The translations under genes and the position numbers were made by a program. From Cannabis sativa (lineage: Eukaryota; Streptophyta; Magnoliopsida; Rosales; Cannabaceae): a DNA stretch of 64,000 nt. How positions within the stretch are numbered: position 1 is the first letter of the stretch; every line of letters begins with the position of its first letter. The DNA lies in contig NC_083608.1 of NCBI RefSeq assembly GCF_029168945.1, positions 23,082,136-23,146,135 of the forward strand. The letters run 5' to 3'. The notes under the pieces were generated by a model. That model had not been told where the DNA came from, made no database searches, and saw only the letters and a list, made by a program, of their open reading frames with translations. Positions 11,485 to 22,679 of this stretch are shown piece after piece.

Positions 11485-14447
11485 TGTAATACCCAGAATT
11501 AAGAAAAGGATTAGCAAAACCCTAATTAGATAATTATGAGTTAATTGAGGAATTATATTAATATATAGTTCAATATATGTGAAATTATATGAAATTTAAC
11601 ATGTTAAAGACCCCGTTGGTGAGCCAGGGGCATTTTGGTAATTATGACCCGAGAAGGGTAAATTGTTGAGATTAATTTAATTACGTGCTTAATAGAACTA
11701 TATTATTATATAGTATGCCCTTGTTGTCTTTTCAGGTGTGTTCTGACAGGTTGGCGCGGTATAGTCACACCCGGGAATTTCGGGCCGAACTGGGTTCGGG
11801 CCCGAAATGTAAATTAAATTGATTAGTTGGCATTTTATTTGATATGTGATAATCTGAAATTTATTTGGTAATATTTGAGTGTGAAATGGCATTTATGCCC
11901 TTGAAAGTGCTTATGTTTGTTTTATAGCCCTAGGGGCAAAATGGTCATTTGACCATAAGGGATTTACTTTGAATTAATGATTTTTGGAAAGAAAAGGAGT
12001 TATTTTTATGGGTTAATCTCTCTCTCACCCGAACTCTCTCTTTCCCTAAAGCCCTTTTGGTTTTCAAAGTATGTTTGTGGAGAATTGCTTGGAAATTGGG
12101 TGTGAATTGGAGCTTTGGATTGTGGTTTCTTGAGCTTGAAGTCTAGGTAACTCTTGCTAAGTTTTTATTGAATTTTAATTAGTGGAATCTTGCTGAAATT
12201 GTTGTGAAAATGCATGAATTAGTTGATATGTTCTTGCTCATGCATGTTTCTAAGCTTGGTGTTTAATCTTGATGATTTTTGGTAAGAAAATGCATGATTT
12301 ATGTTGTTGAGCTTGTATTATGATTATAGGCTATTTTCTAGCTTGGAATCATGTGTTCTTAGGATGTTTTTACTGCTGGAAATTGTTTGGGTTATTGGTG
12401 ATGAAGCTCTTGTTCAAGAGCTTGAAGTTGTTTAGTTAAAGCATACATTTTATGTTGTTTGAGTAATCTGAAATTGAGGAATTATTATTGGAATTGATGC
12501 ATGAAATAGGTTATTTTGATCATCTAATAATTGCTAGCAACCTTACTTGTTGATTTGAAAGTTTGGTTGAGAAATTGTTGTGAAAAGATTGAGTTTTGGG
12601 CTGAAAATTCGAGTTGAGCTTGCTGGTTTTCTGGGTTCTGCACCCAGATGCCGCGACATGCTCTAAAGCATGCCGCGGCCCGCTCCTCTGAGTGGACCTG
12701 AGAATTGGTCACAGGTGCCACGGCATGGTCTGGGGCATGCCACGGCCCGCCCTCGTGTTTTTGGGCAGTTTGGGTTGAATTTTCAAAAATGCATAACTTT
12801 GTGATCCGAACTCCGATTCAGGAGTTCTTTATATCGTTGGAAAGCTCGTTCCGAGCTCTGTATGATTATCTGAGTTATAAATGCCATGTTTGAATTTTAT
12901 GAGTTGAAAATCAGGGGTTAACCCTAAGTGTAAATTATCCCGGATTTGTGTGACTAGGATTACCGGCACCTGATCAGGAGCACCCGGGGATTCGGAATCT
13001 CCTTTTATAGCTGGACAGCAGGTAAGACAGTGATTAGCACGTAGAGTATGCGCAATGGCGCTTATATTGTGAATAATATGCATGAAAGTTTAGTAACCGG
13101 GATTAGAATTATTACCCTAACGTGAGCGGTTTAATAGCCTAGGGTTATTACCCTAGTGATATATGTTGTATAAATACTATGCCATGTTGGATAAATGTAT
13201 ATATTAAGATTATGAATTATGCGCTTAAGGCATAATTAAGCTAGACTCGGTAAGTTGGTACCTTGAGTTAATTTTAATGCGATCTAGGGTTATTACCCTA
13301 GAATATTAAGAATCCAGTGAAAGCATGAGTTAGGGTTAACATTCTTAGTAAATGTTATCTGAGTATATAGAAGTGTATTATATGAGTGATTACTTGTTTG
13401 TAAGTTAGGGTTATTACCCTAAGATTATATATGTTGTAATAAATGTTGAATACACGCATGTATGTTATAAGTTATGTGTGAGACATAACTGGGTTAGACC
13501 TGGTATATATCACCAGGATAAACCATTGAAAGAACGTAATGTATGGATTACGTATATATATAAGAATAGGGTTATGCGAGCAAGGCATAACCAGGTTAGG
13601 CTCGGTAAGCAAAACCGAGGTAAACCCTACTAAGGCCTTATCGTATATAGACGTGTGAGAGCAACACGTAGGTCTACGCCACGTAGACATAAATAGGCAT
13701 GTGAGCGTAACATGCAGGTCTACAGTAGATAGACCAATGGTGCAGTGGGCACCATCAGTTATGTGTTATACATATTAAGATTAAGGGTTATGCGTTCAAG
13801 GCATAATCAAGTTGGACTCGGTAATCAGAACCGAGATGAACTATTCTAGGGCCTTATTGTAACTAGACGTGTGAGAGCAACACGTAGGTCTACGCCCCGT
13901 AGATATAAAGAAATGTGTGAGCGCAACACATAGGTCTACGCCACGTAGACATAAATAGGCATGTGAGTGTGACATGCAGGTCTTTGACACACAGACATAT
14001 ATATAAATGGCATCATTGTTTAAACAGTATGATGAGCATATTATTATTGTTATGTTATATACTGTCTTGCTGGGCTTGGCTCACAGGTGCTCTACTGTGC
14101 AGGAAAGGGTAAGACATTAGCTGGTCAACCATGAGTTTCAGGAGCAGGGCGAGGAATGTACATGTTCACGCCACTTCAGACCAAGCGGGTTATGGGTCTA
14201 GCAGTGTTGACTTTTGTATTCTGTTTTGCCGCTAAGGTCGGCTAGTAAGAAAGAGCTTGTAATAATTTTGTAAACATTTTTGGGATCCCAACTATGTTTG
14301 AAAAGTTTAAATATATTACAAGTTTATTTTCAGTCTGTTTAATATAAAAGTTTAAATTCTGCGCTGTTTTTAATTAGTAATCCCGGTTAGGGGATTAGGG
14401 TTTTATAATCATTTTGGGTAGCGTGCCTAATTATTTAGGGCGTTACA
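11485..14447. mobile_element. Solo LTR of a Ty3/gypsy-like retrotransposon, 5-bp TSD
   Basis: The unit starts TGTAATACCCAGAATT and ends GGGCGTTACA, a pattern common in plant gypsy LTRs. It is flanked by identical 5-bp duplications AAGAA at 11480-11484 and 14448-14452. There is no internal region, so it arose by LTR-LTR recombination. It holds two GC-rich TGCCGCGGC-type inverted words near 12650-12750 and the hairpin array described separately. Short reading frames within it look like chance. At 2963 bp it is long for a solo LTR. Confidence 0.9.
13139..13995. repeat. Array of about twenty short hairpins inside the solo LTR
   Basis: Consecutive inverted repeats with 5-8 bp stems and loops mostly of 3-7 nt fill this stretch. 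Examples are CTAGGGT/ACCCTAG at 13139 and 13284, and TTAGGGT/ACCCTAA at 13405. Others are AATTATGC/GCATAATT at 13215, AGTTATGT/ACATAACT at 13470, GGTTATGC/GCATAACC at 13570, and CTCGGT/ACCGAG at 13601 and 13817. A further set has ACGTGT/ACACGT at 13651 and 13867, GCATGT/ACATGC at 13697 and 13959, and ATGTGT/ACACAT at 13913, with GTCTACG/CGTAGAC at 13672 and 13934. Modules recur about every 215 bp and stems differ by paired changes. Function is unknown. Confidence 0.8.
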
Positions 14448-15309
14448 AAGAAACTACAATGCAATCGTGAAATAATTCAAAAACAACTGAAATATCAACT
14501 AAAGGAAGGCTATCAACCACTCCAAATCAAGGATGACAAAAGTCTATTATTTTACATAAAGTTATTAACTAAGAAAATTGATTTCAAACGCTATCTATTG
14601 TATGTGAACACATTCAACAACACAAAAACACAATCCTTTTTTGCAGGTACCCAAACAATAGTGAGCAACAATGTGAGAATAATGATGAAGAACTCCAAAT
14701 GCACTTTTGATGAACTAGTGAGAATAATGATGGAAGAACTCCAATGCAACCCTGAAACAACACAAATACAACTGAAAGAAGGAGGCCAACCACTACAAAT
14801 CAAGGATGACAAAAGTCTGTCGTTCTACATAAAGTTATTAACAAAGAGGTTGATTTCACAAGGTACCTATTGTGTGTGAACAAAATCAGCAACACGACAC
14901 CACCTAACCAAACAATGGTGTGCAACAATATGATGATGGCATCGTATGACAACAACTCAGCACAGGCAGATTTGCAGCAACCTGGAAACAACCCGGAATA
15001 ACTATCTGCGCACACAATTGGATCAGTTCAAGATGATACATTTTTTCTAGGAACAGGGACCGTGACATCATAATCAACCAGAAAACAACAGAGAAAAAAC
15101 TACAGCAGTAGATGAATATAAAAACAACCAAAACACAACTCAATAACAACACAAAAACAACATCAACAAAAATACATAAAAGAAATATAAAAAGAATGAC
15201 AGAATACATAAAACTGTCATGATAAACGAGTAAAACATTGACAAAAAAAAAACAAAATAGTTACGTAAAAACAAACTCAATAAAATGATAAAAATCAAGG
15301 TAATAATAC

Positions 15310-15722
15310 ATTGGATTTAACTTTAGGCTTTTCTCCCCCATCATGCACTTCGTTCTCAAAATCAGAATCGGATATAACCTAGAACAAGAAGGGGGGGAAA
15401 TTTAAAACACAAAATGTAATACGAAAAAACACAACAACCAGAAAAAAACTAAACAAAAACTGAAAAACAACAAAACCAAACTTACATCCTTTGTAGACTT
15501 CGAAGGTTTTGCTCTCTTCGCCTTACAAGACTGGACCTTATCTGGAATGGGTCTTTTCTTAGTATCAGATGGCTCTGGAACATCACCCATTACTTTCTTA
15601 GCAATGCGCTTCAAACCCATCTTAGGATCAACTTTAGATGAATTTGTAGGAGGTTTCTTTGAATTTTTAGAATTTTTTTTAGCTGGAGATGGGGACTTCG
15701 AACCACTTCTAGTGGTGGTCAT
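15310..15722 (-). pseudogene. N-terminal two exons of an unknown MULE-carried gene
   Basis: Exon 1 (15486-15722) encodes 79 residues rich in Lys, Ser and Pro, starting MTTTRSGSKSPSPAKKN. It ends at a GTAAG donor. Exon 2 (15310-15378) adds 23 acidic residues (VISDSDFENEVHDGG) before another donor. The basic, low-complexity N-terminus could be a nuclear-localisation region. The rest of the gene is missing, probably lost in the deletion that shortened the MULE. Some plant MULEs carry a second gene encoding a Ulp1-like protease; that identity is possible here but no protease domain is visible. Confidence 0.5.
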
Positions 15723-16318
15723 TTATAGAAGAAGAGAACACAATGGAGGAGGAAGAACTTACAGAGATTATCGAACAAAATGGAGATAGTGGCATAGATG
15801 GGAGGTTGAGAAAAATTATGGGTAAGGGCTTCGACTGGGTGATCGTGAGCTATGGAGGTTGAAGAACGGAGGAAAGAGAAACAGAGAAAAAAAAAAAAAG
15901 AAGAAGAATAGGGCAGTTTTGGAGGAGGTGGGGTGTTAGAATGGATAAAACATGACATATGCATGGTAAAGGTATATTTGTAATTATTGAACTTTTGAAA
16001 AAGTAAAATTGAAAAATAAAAAATGTAAAAAGGTTTAAAATAACTGAGAATAAATAAAAATGTGAAAAAAAAAGGTAAAAAAGGACATCAAGCGTAAAAA
16101 TCTCTAATATTTACATATTTAATTCTATATTATCACTATGGCTCACATACTTTTATTTATTCTTTTTTTTTTCTTTAATTTTTTTATTAAGTTTTATTTA
16201 TAGAAAATATGATACTAATTACTAACATATATCTCTTTCTTCATAAAAAAAATCTAACTATTTTTTTTTTTTTAGCTGAGATGTAAAATAGCTTTAAATT
16301 TAAAAACCATGTTAGCAA

Positions 16319-17290
16319 TCAACTCAGCTCGGTCGACGGCGCACGTGTGTTGTTTAGGTATGTCTTTAAGTGACTAATCTCTCTTCCACAAAAGCGAGTA
16401 CCCTCTTATGCAAGCAGACTATCAGCCCGTCCTCCCCGGGATAAAATAGCCTATTCAAACCACTATATCAAACCTTTTCACTGCACTATAGAGAACCATA
16501 AAAAATACCACATCCAAAAAATACTACTGCTCGAAATACATAATATAATATAATCGTAAATACCACACCAAAAAAATACTATTGCTCAAAATACATATCA
16601 TAATATAATCGTAAAATTATTTACTCATTAATTCAATACTTTTATAATATTAATTATTTAAAAAATAATAATTTAATAAATAAATTTTCTCCAAAAAAAT
16701 AAAATGCACACCACACTACACCACACCACACCAACCAGCTCAGCTCGGTCGACAACGCACGTGTGTTGTTTAGGCGAGCATTTGTGTGACTCATCTCTCT
16801 TCCACAAAAATGTGTACCCCTTGTGCAAGCAATCTATTAGCCTCGTCGTCCTCAAGATAAAACAAGTCAATCGAACAATTATTTCGAACCTTCATTGTAG
16901 AGAACCGTTGAAAATACTACACTAAAAAAATACTACTATTTAAAGTGCATATTATAATATAATCATAAATCTTTTTTATTTTTCTATATGAGAAATAATG
17001 TCTTTCTCCTGTTAGTTCTGATGTATTATATAAGGCGCATAAAAAATAAAGACGAAGAAAGTTGTTCTTTTTTTTTTAATCATGGGAGATTAAGTTGCAT
17101 CGTGGGTACATTATTGAAAAAAAGAATGAGAAAATGTTTCTGTTTACCCATTAATTAAACATATTTATAAAACTAATTTTAATTAATTAAATAAAAAAAA
17201 TAATTAACAAATAAATTTTCTCCAAAAAAACACACATGCGTGTGATGTTTATTCAGGTAAGTTTTTGTGACTCATCTCTCCTCTATAAAA
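16319..17290. repeat. Diverged tandem repeat, about 416-bp period
   Basis: CAGCTCGGTCGAC followed by CGCACGTGTGTTGTTTAGG occurs at 16325 and again at 16741. Both are followed by the same ATCTCTCTTCCACAAAA stretch and by ATACTACT and TAATATAATCGTAAA-type segments. A third, more diverged copy of the core begins near 17229. No reading frame is convincing, and the origin of the repeat is unknown. Confidence 0.65.
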
Positions 17291-17293
17291 GAA

Positions 17294-18831
17294 GGGAAAT
17301 TTACATACATTACTAACTTTTCCCATTTTATTACTTTTTCTACTGTGACACGCTTATTGTTACATTTATACTGTTTTTTTTTCTCTACTGTGTCAATTAT
17401 TTTTCCCAAAACATTTCATCATAATAATAATAAATAAATAAAATAATGAGTAGTTAGTGTCCCCCCACATCAAAATTTAATTTATTTTTTTTGGTTTTAT
17501 TAGAGAGATTGATTGGACGTGAGATGTGACAAGAGTGACATCTTCTTTTCTTTTGTTTTTTTTTTTCCAAAATTCATACACTTATTATCTTTTTTCTCAC
17601 TATCTTCCTCCTTAAGTTCTCTTACTCTCTCCATTAACATATAAAATTTTTATTTTATTTCTTGTCCAGTTCTTCTTCTTCATCTTCTTCTCATTTTTTT
17701 AGTTTTTCTAATTTTTAGTCACACTTTTGGGGGGAAAATAAAGAGTGGTTTTTTTATTTTGATTTTCTAGATCTGTTCTTGCAAATATTGGTTCTGGTAC
17801 TTCAAAGAACACTAAATCAAAAATACCCTCAATCTGTGTTGGAGAACTCCGACTCTAATTTTGAGTTTGAGCCAAAGTTCCAAAGTCTCCCAAATCTGAT
17901 AAAATTTTTTTCTATTGATCTGTGTTGTTTTAGGGGTTTTTTCAAGTTGATTATATTTCATATATTTTTTTTTCTTGCATGTTTTTTTTTTATTAGTCCT
18001 ATTTTATAGTTTTCTGTTTGTCTGACTCTGTGTCTTGTTGTTGTTTTGGTTTTATTTTGTTAACTCTTAGGGAAAGGGTAAATACCAAGTGAAGATTGAT
18101 CAATCAACTGATCTGTTTGAAGACATAATTAGAAAAAGGGTTGTCGAGGTGTGTCATTTCATTAATTTAGTTTTAATGTTTTTTTATGCTTGTTTTTTAT
18201 GTCCTTTAATTTTTTTTTTTTGTGTTGTTTTAGTTTTGTTTTAGTAATGTTTTCTTATATTTTTTTATAGGATGGGAATCCAAGTACACCCGATCCGAAT
18301 ACTACCATTCCAGAGTTTTTTTATGCTTGTTTTTTATGTTCTTTATTTTTTTTGTGTTTGTTTTAGTAGTGTTTTCTTATATTTTTTTTATAGGATTGTC
18401 ACATTCTCTTGAAATAATTATGTTATTTTTTCCATTGCCCATTGCTCTTTATGAGAACTGGTATAGATTTCATGTCTTGTCATTTTTTACAATATTTCAT
18501 TTATGTGGCCTTTTTTTCATATTAAAACAACAATAAAACAACACTACAAAACAGTAATTTGTTGTTGATTAAGTAATTTTTTCTCTTTGCCAGATTTTAT
18601 GGTTCTTTCCTGATGTTTCTATGATTCTGGTGTTGATTTGTCCGTCCCCAACCACGAAGGAGAGGTGCCGTTTTGTGTTTTGTTACTGTTTACAATATAA
18701 AAGTAAATATATTGGGCTTGGACAGTATAAAAGAAATAAAAATGGGCTTGGACAGTAAAAATGTAAAGTTTGCCGTGTCACAGTATTTTTGAAAACATTT
18801 GGTAAAAAAACAGTATTTTTGTAAGTTTCCC
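17294..18831. mobile_element. Second MULE-like element or remnant
   Basis: The segment starts GGGAAATTTACATAC and ends GTAAGTTTCCC, giving a short inverted terminus. TACTGTGACACG near the left end and CCGTGTCACAGTA near the right are also inverted. Inside, an exon-like stretch (18069-18150: GKGKYQVKIDQSTDLFEDII) ends at a GT site, and a 130-bp intron-like segment is directly duplicated (about 18180 and 18318). No clean 9-bp duplication flanks it. It is either a non-autonomous MULE or a fragment. Confidence 0.5.
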
Positions 18832-18886
18832 AAAGTTAATACCCTTTGGAGCCCAACCCAATTATCCATACATATACTTACTATAT

Positions 18887-19170
18887 ATATAGGGGTAAGT
18901 TGAAAAATGCCTCTTTTATTCATCAATTAATCAAATTTACCTCTAATTTTATATTTATTTGAAACATACCTCTTTTTATATGTATTGTACCCAAAATACC
19001 CTTACATAAGAGAATCACATGAAGAGTATCTTGAAGTGACAGGGGCAAAATTGGTACAATATTTAAAAAAAGAGGTAAAAATGATAGATTTTAAAAAAGA
19101 AGGTAAAAATAAAAGAGGACAATATAAAAAGGGTACAGAGTGTAATTTCCTCATATATATATATACTTAT
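18887..19170. mobile_element. Possible MITE
   Basis: An AT-rich unit between two TATATATA stretches, running from GGGGTAAGTTGAAAAATGCC to GTGTAATTTCCTC, carries several GAGGTAAAA/TTTACCTC words in both orientations. A similar right end (GGTATACAATGTAATTTCC) lies near 23435, suggesting a family. The boundaries are approximate. Confidence 0.4.
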
Positions 19171-19404
19171 AAGTGTTCCGAAACTAATCCTTAAAGTAAT
19201 CAAGATCCTCTGTTAGTGTCTCATATTGTGTTAAACCAATCAAAATTTAACACATCAATTAATTTTTTATTTATAAAAAAATTAAACCTCTAATAAAGTC
19301 AACAAAATTAATCAACATATTTAATAAAAATTAGATTAGTTGATGGTCAAACTTTGATAGGTTTTAACACAGTATGAAACACCAATTTTTAACAAGGAGA
19401 TCTT

Positions 19405-19721
19405 GTGCATGTTTGGCATCATAACTAAAAAACTGTTTTTTGTTTTTATAAACAGAAAATTATTTTTTGAAAACAATTTGGCCTGTTTGGCCTTGTTTTT
19501 TGAAAACAGTTTTCAGAAAACAGAGTTACAAAAAACAAGAATTTTGAAAACAAAATGTTATTTTCTGTTTTAAAAACCAATTTACTTTTGGTCAATATTG
19601 TTTTTAAAAAACACTAACCAAACATGACTTGCTTTTATAAACTTCAAAAACTATTTTTTGTTCTCATTTCTAAAGACAATTTTTTGAAAACAAAAAACAG
19701 AAAACAATACCAAACATGTTC
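19405..19721 (+). mobile_element. Tourist-like (PIF/Harbinger) MITE, copy 1
   Basis: The 317-bp unit starts GTGCATGTTTGGCATCATAA and ends ACCAAACATGTTC, with imperfect inverted termini. It is flanked by the 3-bp duplication CTT (19402-19404 and 19722-19724). It is filled with AAAACAG/CTGTTTT words and has no reading frame. A closely similar copy in the same orientation lies at 54198-54517. This copy sits about 530 bp beyond the 3' end of the NRPE5-like gene. Confidence 0.8.
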
Positions 19722-20252
19722 CTTTATTCTAAAGGATCAAGTTTTTAATCACTTATAAGTATTCCAAAACATGTAGGACTAATTTTTAAAGGATCTCATA
19801 TAGCAGCTTTTCATCAAGTTTTTAATAATTCACAATAATGTTCCAACACTAACAGTACAATGCTATGGCTCAAACGAAGACCATTTCCATTTCTTTACGA
19901 AAATGTTGTTTGTTTTTATAAACGACAACCCTCAAAGAAACACGACAGGCCGTTCTATGAGAAACCACATGGTAAGGAAAAGTAACGTTTAATCGGGTCA
20001 TCTTGTAACAAAAGTACTTGTTTAACATACATTCTTTCACCAGCTATGTGCCCTTGGAACATGAAATTTTATAACTCGCCCCCACAAAAGTGTAATCTCA
20101 TCTCTAAACCACAGATGGGCACACAATGACAGAAACATCAACCCAAAATCCCACAAGACATATAACGGCAGTAACCCAGAAGAGGTCAACAATCTTACCT
20201 TTATATAACACTAGAAGTATGCTACCAAATAATGAACTGCACATAAAAGTGA

Positions 20253-22562
20253 TCACCATACACAGCGATATGTAACGTAAGAGTCGGAGATTCCACCAGT
20301 GTACGAAATCTTCACCACTTGCCCCTTCTGAAGTCCATAGTATTCAGCAATTGCATCTTCTTTCAACATTCGAGGTAGCTGCAAGAAAAAGTCATTGTTA
20401 ACATTCAAGCAATACATACACTACATTGAAGCAGTAATTACCCAACCCCACTTCGAGTTAGGCAATCTTGTCCTGGATAAACAAAGCTTATTTTCACCTG
20501 CAAAGTACTTAAAAACAGCATAAGAAACTAGCTCAACCCATTGCGTCTTTAATACTAGTGTGTGTAACTTCGACCAAACAAACAAAAGAGACAACTGAAA
20601 TATTTACAAGGCAGAGATTTTGTAAACTGCTCCTTCAAACAAGGCAGGCAAGGTAACAATATTTACAAGATAAAAACCATAAATTATTTTGTACTAGACC
20701 CCACCATATCTCCTTTTAGTGAAATTGAGAAGATTATCCGTAATCTGTCAGATGTCACTTGCTAGGAAATCAATGAAGTGAAGCCCTACTTTGGTGGCCA
20801 AGCATCTAGCTATAGTCAAAAACAAATTACTTTTCCACTATGTTAACTAAGTCTAAGACTCTGAGATAAGGGTCACTATCATAATCTTTAAAACTTCACT
20901 CAAACTTCCTTGCTTATTAGAATGGTTACAAAAATCATGGCCAGAGACCAAGAAGGAATAACAACTGAGATATCAGTAAAAAGATTAACCTGCTTTTCTT
21001 CTATGCTGTACTTCTTCAGGAGATTTTGTTTCTCCTTATTAGTCAGAAACTGATACCTTGGCTTCAAAACATGCTTTGTGACGTTAACAAGCAAGTCAGT
21101 AATCTGACACAATGAAAGAAGACAATGAAGTTATCATAAGTTTGAGATTAAGAATTTCTAAGGTACTGCCCATGCCTAGTCACAACTTGGAAAATACCTA
21201 AGAGCTTCATTTCACTTAAATCGAAAAATTAAGCATGAGAAGTGAAAACAAAGATTTGCATTTGTCAGAAAAAATATACCTGGAAAATTTCAACCTTGAA
21301 AGACAAACAATCAAGAGCCTTTTGAGCTTGACTTGTTATTGGGTTTTGAATTATTAAAATTAGCCCCTTTAAAGTATCTCTATTAACAATCTGAGCCGCA
21401 ATACTTCTAACTGTATTCACTTTCACCGCACCAGGCCCACAGAAAATGACAAGAATCTGCAACAAAAGGAACAACAGTGAACTCAATATTCATAGCAACC
21501 TAAGACTACATTTCAAGCTTGACAAATATAAGACTTTAATTTCCTCTTCCTTTTTGTATTTTTCCCCTCCTTTTAGAGATAATAACCTTCATTCTAAGAG
21601 AAAAATTTCTATAATTTCTTTGACTGGATAAGACATCATCTAAACTCGAATTCTCAAAAACAATTTTGTAAGGAAATAGACCAAATATCAAGGCAATAAA
21701 CGTAACTAACTCTTATTATCCAGAAAGCTCATAAATTCGTCAAGAAATGGACAATCTCTACCAGATAATAGGAAGGGCTTCCGCTCTTTTATTCACAGCA
21801 CAATTTAGCATTAGCTTCTAAAATCAGCACAAAAGGCCATGTACCAAACTACAAGTTTTTAACGAAGTATGAAAAGGAAGAAACAAAAAAAAAAAAAGAG
21901 TGGTTAATGGTGAATATTTTCTTCAAGCCTGATTATTTTTTCTTCTCTCATTCTCTATCTGCTTTTCCAAAGAACACTAAATCTCTCAAACGACGTTGTA
22001 AAAATAATGATCACACATTCATCAAGGCTTTTCTTTCATAGTTATCATCCTCAAAAAACACAAGCTGCTTATGATTTTCGAAAGAAAAAACAAATACAGG
22101 TTTAGGGTATTCAATTCAAAGCATCGGAAGACATGCAGAAAAGGGTAGACCTCAATCCTACCCATTACGACCTAATCTGAACCTAAACTAATCAAATTTC
22201 AAAAATAAAGAATGGAAAACTGCAAGAAGTGGTGGTGATGATGAGTGAGTGAGTGAGTGAGTGAGTAGAGTTACCCTCTTAGAAGGGTTCTTGATATGAG
22301 TAACGGAGAATCGGAGGCGTTCAGGATCAGGAGACTGTCCATGAATGGCACGAAAGTCATTGAGAGTGAGGTTAAGGTCGGAAGCTGGTACGGAGTAGCC
22401 TCTGTCTTTAAGCATCTCCATTACGGTTTTCCGAGAACGATAGTACCTGTGACTCTCCACGCTTCCTTGGTCAACGTACCCACTCAAGCACTCCCCCAGA
22501 GCCGGCTCGTTCATGTCCTCTACTCCACCCCCATTGCCATTTCCAATGCCATTGCCCTCCAT
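20253..22562 (-). CDS. NRPE5: DNA-directed RNA polymerase V subunit 5 (NRPE5-like RPB5 family)
   Basis: RPB5-family subunit most like the plant Pol V-specific form, which makes scaffold transcripts for RNA-directed DNA methylation in the nucleus. Minus-strand exons are 22562-22275, 21456-21280, 21103-20990 and 20378-20253. All junctions are GT..AG in phase 0, giving 234 residues. I chose the ATG at 22562 (MEGNGIGNGNGGG); codons upstream in frame have no ATG. Residues 1-35 form a Gly/Asn-rich extension. Then come the RPB5 N-terminal jaw-like domain (SHRYYRSRKTVMEMLKDRGY) and the conserved C-terminal assembly domain (FKVEIFQITDLLVNVTKHVL, LLKKYSIEEKQLPRM, AEYYGLQKGQVVKISY), ending YVTYRCVW. The N-terminal extension and divergent jaw favour NRPE5 over the shared NRPB5. 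The frame is intact, so the gene is probably active. Confidence 0.92.
22243..22266. repeat. (GAGT)6 microsatellite beside a splice donor
   Basis: Six GAGT units lie in intron 1 of the NRPE5-like gene, eight bases from the donor at 22274 on the minus strand (there read as ACTC repeats). Confidence 0.9.
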
Positions 22563-22679
22563 CTCTCTGTCTCTCTCTCCCAGCACCAGTGGCACAATTG
22601 GAGTGTAGAAAATATACGCAGTTTTGCTACTCCAACCAAGGTTATAAAGTCGTTCGACTCTTGTGACTTCTGAGTGGTT

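Larger units (their letters stand above)
11348..14990 (+). pseudogene. MudrA-type transposase N-terminal region, split by a solo LTR and partly duplicated
   Basis: Before the solo LTR, 11348-11484 reads as a MULE transposase N-terminus (GHWDNNKYYVAYESIG, one stop, then DCTFAKLARIMM). After it the frame resumes at once (LKEGYQPLQIKDDKSL, then FYIKLLTKKIDFKRY). From about 14690 the same module recurs (CTFDELVRIMMEELQCN, LKEGGQPLQIKDDKSL), so the domain is tandemly duplicated. The zinc-finger and DDE transposase domains are absent. The stop and the missing core make it non-functional. Similarity to the MULE N-terminal family is from recognition and was not searched. Confidence 0.75.
9957..16104 (+). 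mobile_element. Mutator-like element (MULE), internally deleted, 9-bp TSD
   Basis: The outer ends are GGGATTTTT and AAAAATCTC, flanked by perfect 9-bp duplications TAATATTTA at 9948-9956 and 16105-16113, the Mutator target length. Similarity between the ends is only about ten bases, so it resembles non-TIR MULEs. Inside are an N-terminal fragment of a mudrA-type transposase on the plus strand (from 11348) and, near the right end, the start of a second gene on the minus strand (15722-15310). The catalytic transposase domain is missing. A solo LTR (11485-14447) interrupts it. Without that insertion the element is about 3.2 kb. Confidence 0.85.

Noticed and set aside
12524..13083. Short open frames in the solo LTR
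   Set aside because: They sit in a TSD-bounded LTR, overlap on both strands and show no protein-like pattern.
13139..13995. CRISPR-like array
   Set aside because: Short interspersed repeats suggested one, but the host is a plant nucleus, repeats are hairpins of varying sequence without unique spacers, and no cas genes exist.
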